Translations under genes and position numbers: made by a program
Source of the DNA: Elmis aenea
Taxonomy: Eukaryota > Arthropoda > Insecta > Coleoptera > Elmidae
Direction of reading: 5' to 3'
Assembly: GCA_947652605.1 (NCBI GenBank)
Contig: OX393577.1
Location: 32,181,466-32,245,465, forward strand
DNA: 64,000 nt
Part shown: piece by piece, positions 59,401 through 64,000 of the stretch
How positions within the stretch are numbered: the stretch's first letter is position 1
How the letters are laid out: each line of letters begins with the position of its first letter
Notes under the pieces: generated by a model
Database searches by the model: none
What the model saw: the letters and a program-made list of their open reading frames with translations, nothing else
Told to the model about the DNA's origin: nothing

Positions 59401-60164
59401 CTTTTAGTAGCAGGTGTTTATAAAAAAAACAAGTACTGTAATGACTTCTAACTGAATGTGCGCTTCATATTCTTTTTTTACGAGAAAAGGTTAAAATGCT
59501 TGTTTATTTATTTGATGTTGCAAGGAACAGTTTCAAGCTAAACAAGTTGGACGAAAGACAATAAAAGCTGAATTATCAGAATGAAGAATATCATAAACAT
59601 TTAAAATGGCCTAATATTAGTATCAAATGTTTTAACTATTTAACAAAGATTGGTTAACACTGATGTAGCATATCTAGTGTATGGTGTTTGTAACCAGAAC
59701 TTGGCACAAAATAATGTTACATAATTACAGTGTTTCATGAAGACTAATAATTGAAGAAGGAAAGTTATAAGTATTAATTTTTGTAGAATATGCCGAAGTT
59801 GATAGTTTTTTCTGCTTTACAAATCTGATGTCTGAAATTCGTGATTTTTTTATTAAAACACTGGATGAAGCTGATTGTGGTATCAACAATATGATGTCGA
59901 GGTTATTAGTGCAACTAAAAAACAATGATTTAGATATCTGGTTAAGATTTCAACAGCTGGAGCTTCGGCCTCAGTACTACAGTTTTCGGTTTGTATTATG
60001 TTTAAAGTAATTATTTAAGTAAAGTTTCATTTTTATCGTAGATGGTTAACGTTGTTATTATCCCAAGAGTTTCCATTGCCAGATGTCTTGAGAATATGGG
60101 ATTCATTATTTTCAGATGACCACAGATTTGATTTTTTGATCTATATTTGTTGTGCCATGATTGT
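53453..60164 (+). CDS. TBC1D13: TBC1D13, Rab GTPase-activating protein (3' end outside window)
   Basis: Exons: 53453-53469, 53528-53601, 53656-53781, 53833-54128, 59196-59394, 59787-59988, 60042-60164, phase-continuous over 345 codons. The protein follows human TBC1D13 (400 aa) throughout: NYLPPERASW, TYFKDNEVLLQIDKDVRRLC, EAHWEVVERILF, RFDFLIYICCAM. The TBC domain carries both catalytic fingers: Arg120 in the IxxDxxR motif (IDKDVRR) and Gln215 in YVQGM. It should therefore be an active GAP; the family member acts on Rab35 in endocytic trafficking. The last exon ends at a good donor (ATTGT|GTAAGT), and reading through it gives an immediate TAA. About 45 C-terminal residues of the human protein have no counterpart before 64000, so the last exon(s) probably lie outside. 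Intron 4 (5067 bp) carries several transposons. Confidence 0.94.
54330..54490. mobile_element. Short MITE with ACCATATTAGCCCGACTATA ends
   Basis: The inverted ends AATACCATATTAGCCCGACT and (complement) AATACCATATTGGCTCGACT are about 110 bp apart, with TA nearby. A similar motif fragment (ACCGTATACATATACTGGCT) is seen at 9166. It lies in TBC1D13 intron 4. Confidence 0.65.
54670..55370. repeat. Possible element with GC-rich ends
   Basis: AGACCGGTTTTACACCGACGTC at the left is GC-rich and weakly mirrors AGCAGTTTTGCCGTTGTGTATG...AAACGCCC at the right. No clear duplication is seen, so the call is tentative. Confidence 0.25.
56049..57479. mobile_element. Composite hAT element, copy 1
   Basis: Ends CAGGGATGGAATAACGTTTT and ACGTTACGTTTTCCATCCCTG (mismatched inverted repeats) are flanked by ATTTTAGC at 56041-56048 and 57480-57487. 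Both subterminal regions are dense in AACGTTAT motifs. The interior is a TA-flanked foldback (56183-57143). It lies in TBC1D13 intron 4. No transposase. Confidence 0.9.
56183..57143. mobile_element. Large foldback element inside the hAT composite
   Basis: It starts CAGGGTGTTTCTTAAATAAT and ends TTATTTAAGAAACATGCTG, both beside TA, with roughly 450-bp arms (TAGACGTCTCCTTTCGGAGT against its complement). The centre is GGTAGAATTGACGGGCGTTT. Open frames within it are accidental. Confidence 0.85.
57860..58330 (+). pseudogene. Mariner transposase remnant in TBC1D13 intron 4
   Basis: It reads RGDSAHHYNITHLLIWHI (counterpart of DNAPAHTA.....), then VIEHPPQLSDLITYNFWLFF (counterpart of HPPYSPDLAPCDFWLFP) and DDYFGSISIKD. 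Stops and frameshifts are present. The aspartate of the DNAPAH block is kept. Confidence 0.75.
58796..59022. repeat. Snapback repeat in TBC1D13 intron 4
   Basis: TATGTTAGCGACAAAATGTA at the left and the complement of TACATTTTGTTGCTAACATA at the right pair over about 45 bp (GGCATTCTGTGTAATG). It ends about 170 bp before exon 5. Confidence 0.75.
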
Positions 60165-60348
60165 GTAAGTGTTGTTATAAATTATGTAGTTTATATTCAA
60201 ATGTGTCGACTTGTTGTCATAGGCGTAGTCTAAGTGGGGGGGAGGTGTGAAAACATACTATGTCTACCTACGTAAAAAATAACATAATTATTTAACGTGC
60301 CAAAAAACTTATACCCGGGGGAATTAAAACAACATGCGTAATTATTAA

Positions 60349-60936
60349 CCCCTTGACTGTGCTCTACGAACTGGGTTCGGGTGTTCTTTTCGCGCTAATG
60401 CCGAGGCTCTACGATTTAAATTTGGGCATTTTTACCGCTTTTGCACCGTTGACCTTGTTCTACAAACTGTTTTCGAGCGGTTTTATCGCGTTTGTGCCGT
60501 GCTGTACGATTTGAGGTCTTGTACACGCGAAAGCAGATAACTTCGGTTGATCGCGCGTTAGAGCCGGTTTTATGCACGCGACAGTATCAAGGCGGCGTAG
60601 GCAGATTTTTTTTTAACGTGCATTCTGTGTTGAAGCTATAAGTCGGAAAAAGACAAAAAGTAGGTTGGTCTTTGTCACCGACGCCAAAAGTCTTCTTTTT
60701 TCTTGACCTAAAAATCTTATGCAGGTAGATTTGGGTAAGTTGGGTTCGCGCGGTTTTTGCGTGTGATTTTTGTAACAAAAAATTTAAGTTTTTGCGGAGC
60801 TGATAGAGAACAGCCTAATTGTTGTATTTTTCAACTCACAGCTTCATTACAGAAGCAACATAAAAAAAGGTTAGCCTCTGCCGCCGCGACGTTGTCAAAT
60901 GCATAAACCGAGGAATTTAATGTAACGTTCAAGGGG
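60349..60936. mobile_element. piggyBac-like element downstream of the last visible TBC1D13 exon
   Basis: Ends CCCCTTGACTG and (complement) CCCCTTGAACG lie in TTAA (60345-60348, 60937-60940). Subterminal units of about 70 bp repeat near the left end (CTCTACGAACTGGGTTCGGG, TTCTACAAACTGTTTTCGAG). The GC content is raised. No transposase is recognised. Confidence 0.75.
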
Positions 60937-61379
60937 TTAACAATATTTATTAATTCAAATAAGCTACAGATAAAAACAGATTTAGAATTTTTTTTATTAC
61001 CTTAACATTAATGGGAAGACTGTGTTTGAATGTCTCTAACCAAGGAATCATAATTAGGTGTATCATGACAAAGATAATAATAAAGAATTCTCAGTATGGG
61101 AATAAGTCAGAACAGAACGTTGTTTAGTTTTCGTTAATTTTAAGTATGAAAATGCTGATTCATACAGGCTGTGTTTTTCTGAGTCATAACTGCATGCATA
61201 CTGTTGCGTTTGCGTGTTACGTTCACATGTTGCGTTCGGTTACAAGTGAAACACATTTAAGTCAAGATTAAAAATATTATTTTCAATAATGATACGACTT
61301 AGTGGACTTCACCTATCTAGAGTTGAAAAAAAAAATAAGAACAGAAAACATAAATAAAGTAAAAACTTGAAAATCTTGA

Positions 61380-61482
61380 ATTAATTTGTTTCACTCGTAA
61401 CCCCAGATTGGCCTCCCCATCGACCAAAATTAGCTTCACGATTGACCGGTCGATCGCGATCGACTTGTTGGCCACCGCTGTT
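61380..61482. repeat. Possible single hAT end
   Basis: TCGCGATCGACTTGTTGGCCACCGCTG at 61454-61480 looks like an hAT right terminus (complement CAGCGGTGGCCAACAAGTCG). No left partner or duplication was found. Confidence 0.35.
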
Positions 61483-61732
61483 ATGCATGAAAAAATATTA
61501 TGCCCATATTTTCCAAGACTCAAATTTAGCAAAGTAAAAATAATTGAAAGGGAATTTAGAAAAATACTTTAAGTTAAACTGTTAAAAATTTGAAAAGGCA
61601 TTAATTAATTACGAGTTTAAAATTGAATTAGCGCTCTTGCAGTAGCTATGTAAGTTATACAGGGTTAGGAGAAAGTCCCAGATCATTTTAGTTTTTTTCC
61701 AACCTTTTTTTTGTGAAGTTTGGCTTCACTAT

Positions 61733-61882
61733 ATGGTCAATAACAAACAACCTAATTTTTTTAATGGAATACCCTGTATATTTTTAGATTTTCGGGTGCA
61801 AGAATTTATGGTCAATAACAAACAACCTAATTTTTTTAATGGAATACCCTGTATATTTTTAGATTGTCGGGTGCAAGAATTA
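61733..61882 (+). repeat. 75-bp tandem duplication
   Basis: Two nearly identical 75-bp units start at 61733 and 61808 (ATGGTCAATAACAAACAACC), each containing ACCCTGTATATTTTTAGATT. The unit carries a snapback end, so it may be a rearranged terminus of an element that begins at 61659 (TATACAGGG). Confidence 0.85.
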
Positions 61883-62460
61883 AAAAAATACATTCAGAAA
61901 CATCATTATCAAGGGTTTTATTTTTAAATAAACTTAATAAAATATGTAATTAAAAAAATTTAACAACTCAAAATGAAGATACATGTAAATAACTACTGTC
62001 AGTGTGTCAAATTTTATTAATTTTGATGATGCATGGGTCTGGTGTCGTGCAATGCTCTTACGACGGAATAAACTTTGCGTCAAAGTGACAGTATAAGTGA
62101 CATTAGGCTGGGCAGTTGTCATAGCATAATTCCAAGGCAGTACAGATTTTTGTCAAAACGCGTGTTTTATTTGCTTAATTTCCAGTTATTATTGGAAAAC
62201 TAAAAATTTATATTTATTACATTTATAGATACAGAATTTTTTTCTTTACAAAAAAACCCATTTGCACTTTTTTTCTAAAATAATTAGGGGAGATAATATG
62301 TATATGACTTAAAATTTTATCATTGAAATTGCTATGTTGCGTGATCTTGACTTGGATGTATACTCTGTTTACTTTTATTATACATTAAAGTAGGTTGTAT
62401 TTTAGTTTTGTCATGTTGGCATTTCCAAAAGTCAATATGATGTTTTAGTTACATTCTAAA

Positions 62461-63955
62461 CAGGGATGGAATAACGTTTTAAATCGTTACGTTATTGTAT
62501 AACGTTATTTATTATTTGTTTTCGTTACATAACGTTATAAATAACATTAAAAAAATGAATCGTTATGTTATATAACGTTACATAAATTATGATATACAGG
62601 GTGTTTCTTAAATCATGCAAAAAAAATTCGCGAGGTGATTCCTTATCGAAAATTAAGTGGGGTCTTTTATATACATTTTTTTCTTAGACGTCTCCTTTCG
62701 GAGTTACACCCCCCTAAAGGGGATCGGTAAAATTAGGTTTTTATTTTATTTCTCAAATTTAGATAAATGTAGGAGAACGACACTCGGTAGATGTTTTATA
62801 CTTATTAAAAAGTTCCCCATAGTAATATTTTCATTTATCTGCGTTCACAGGGGGCTAAAAAGTGCGACCCCTGTTGGTTTTTTAATCAGAACTTTTTGGT
62901 GAGTTAAAATTTTGCAATTTAATTTGTTTTTTTTGTATGTTTGATTTATTTATAAACTTTTTTTATTCTTTAGTTTTTCTCGTAAATCCTACAGTTTTGA
63001 GTAAGAAATTAAATGAGTGAGAATGATGTTTATATTGGGTAAATTTGACCGGCGTTTTAGCGTTGCGTCGCGTAAACGTCAAAATGAATTACACCCGTCA
63101 CTTCTACCAAATATGAACATAAACAAACCATGGTAACCACCAAAATGAATCGTTTTATATTGGAATATGTGATGGTTCATGTTAATGTATATAATTTTTT
63201 ACTCAAAAACTGTAGGTTTAACGAAAAAAGTTAAAGAATAAAAAAACCTTCTAAATTAATCAAGTTTTCAAAAAAAAATTAAATTGCTAGATTTCAACCC
63301 ACCAGAAAGTTCTGTTAAAAAAAAACTACAGGGGTCGCACTTTTCAGCCCCCTGTGAAGGTGGGAGATGATTAAAAATATTATTATGGGAAATTTTTTAA
63401 TAAGTATAGAACATCTACCGAATATCATTCTCCTACATTTATCCTATGAGAAATAAAATAAAAACCCAATTTTACCTATCCCCTTTAGGGGGGTGTAACT
63501 CCGAAAGGAGGCCCCAAAGAAAAAAAATTTATATGAAAGACCCCTCTTAATTTTTGATAAGGAATTACCCCCTTTTACCCCCTTTTTCGCATTATTTAAG
63601 AAACATGCTGTATAAAAATAATTTTTATTTGTAACTCTGAAATTATTTTTGGGATCTGTAAATGTAAATTTAAAAAATACTCCTAGTACTCTACAAAATT
63701 ACGTTGAGATATTTTATTTTCATTTTAATTTCTAAAATGCAAACAAAATATTATATTCTGAAAATAAAAAGATCGCCATATAAAAATTTAATTTATAGAG
63801 AATAACGTTACAAAATAACTTTTAATGAAACGTTATCGGTTATTATAACGTTATATAACGTTATAAAAATATTGTTACGTTATTGTATAAAAAATTATAG
63901 TTGAATCGTTATTATAACGTTATCGGGTATCGTTAAGTTACGTTTTCCATCCCTG
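62461..63955. mobile_element. Composite hAT element, copy 2
   Basis: Same ends as copy 1 (CAGGGATGGAATAACGTTTT and TTTTCCATCCCTG), with a different flanking duplication, ATTCTAAA at 62453-62460 and 63956-63963. The internal foldback (62597-63610) is at the same position and in the same orientation as in copy 1. Differences are small indels and substitutions. Confidence 0.9.
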
Positions 63956-64000
63956 ATTCTAAACAAGGATAGTAAACTATAAGGATGGCCCATCCGACGA

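Larger units (their letters stand above)
60165..62460. other. Downstream of the last visible TBC1D13 exon
   Basis: Probably the next TBC1D13 intron. Apart from the piggyBac-like element, the hAT-like end and the tandem duplication, no exon was found encoding the missing C-terminal portion. Confidence 0.4.

Overview
The window is eukaryotic and most likely from an insect (possibly a beetle, which is inference). It is strongly AT-rich. Its genes have many short GT-AG introns (51-80 bp) alongside a few multi-kilobase ones, and transposon debris packs the introns and intergenic space. No prokaryotic, organellar, tRNA, rRNA or viral feature was recognised.

Five protein-coding genes can be assembled exon by exon with consistent reading phase. 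(1) 4315-28166 (+): a secreted leucine-rich-repeat protein of about 923 aa, with a 19.6-kb first intron. (2) 29388-32327 (-): a small four-helix membrane protein of the TMEM234 family, tail-to-tail with gene 1. (3) 37549-44910 (-): the ZER1/ZYG11 substrate receptor of a CUL2 ubiquitin ligase, about 779 aa. (4) 45531-52315 (+): the spliceosomal WD40 protein SMU1, 510 aa, head-to-head with ZER1 across about 620 bp. (5) 53453-60164 (+): the Rab GAP TBC1D13, whose last exon(s) lie beyond the window. These are conserved housekeeping functions (N-degron turnover, splicing, Rab control) with no evident pathway link. The layout is ordinary gene order, not an operon.

The rest is mobile DNA. Seven hAT-type elements have perfect 8-bp target duplications; one family moved twice as a composite carrying an internal foldback (56049-57479 and 62461-63955). 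Three piggyBac-like elements sit in TTAA duplications, one with a recognisable transposase C-terminus. Several GC-rich palindromic PIF/Harbinger-like MITEs have TWA duplications, and there is a Harbinger transposase remnant. Mariner transposase remnants occur at four places, one Helitron is present, and two non-LTR retrotransposon fragments were found. Many snapback elements begin CAGGGTG, end CACCCTG and are flanked by TA, although their interiors are unrelated. Insertions nest up to four deep, notably in SMU1 intron 8, TMEM234 intron 2 and the LRR gene's first intron. All identities come from reading the sequence and remembered family features; no database search was possible.
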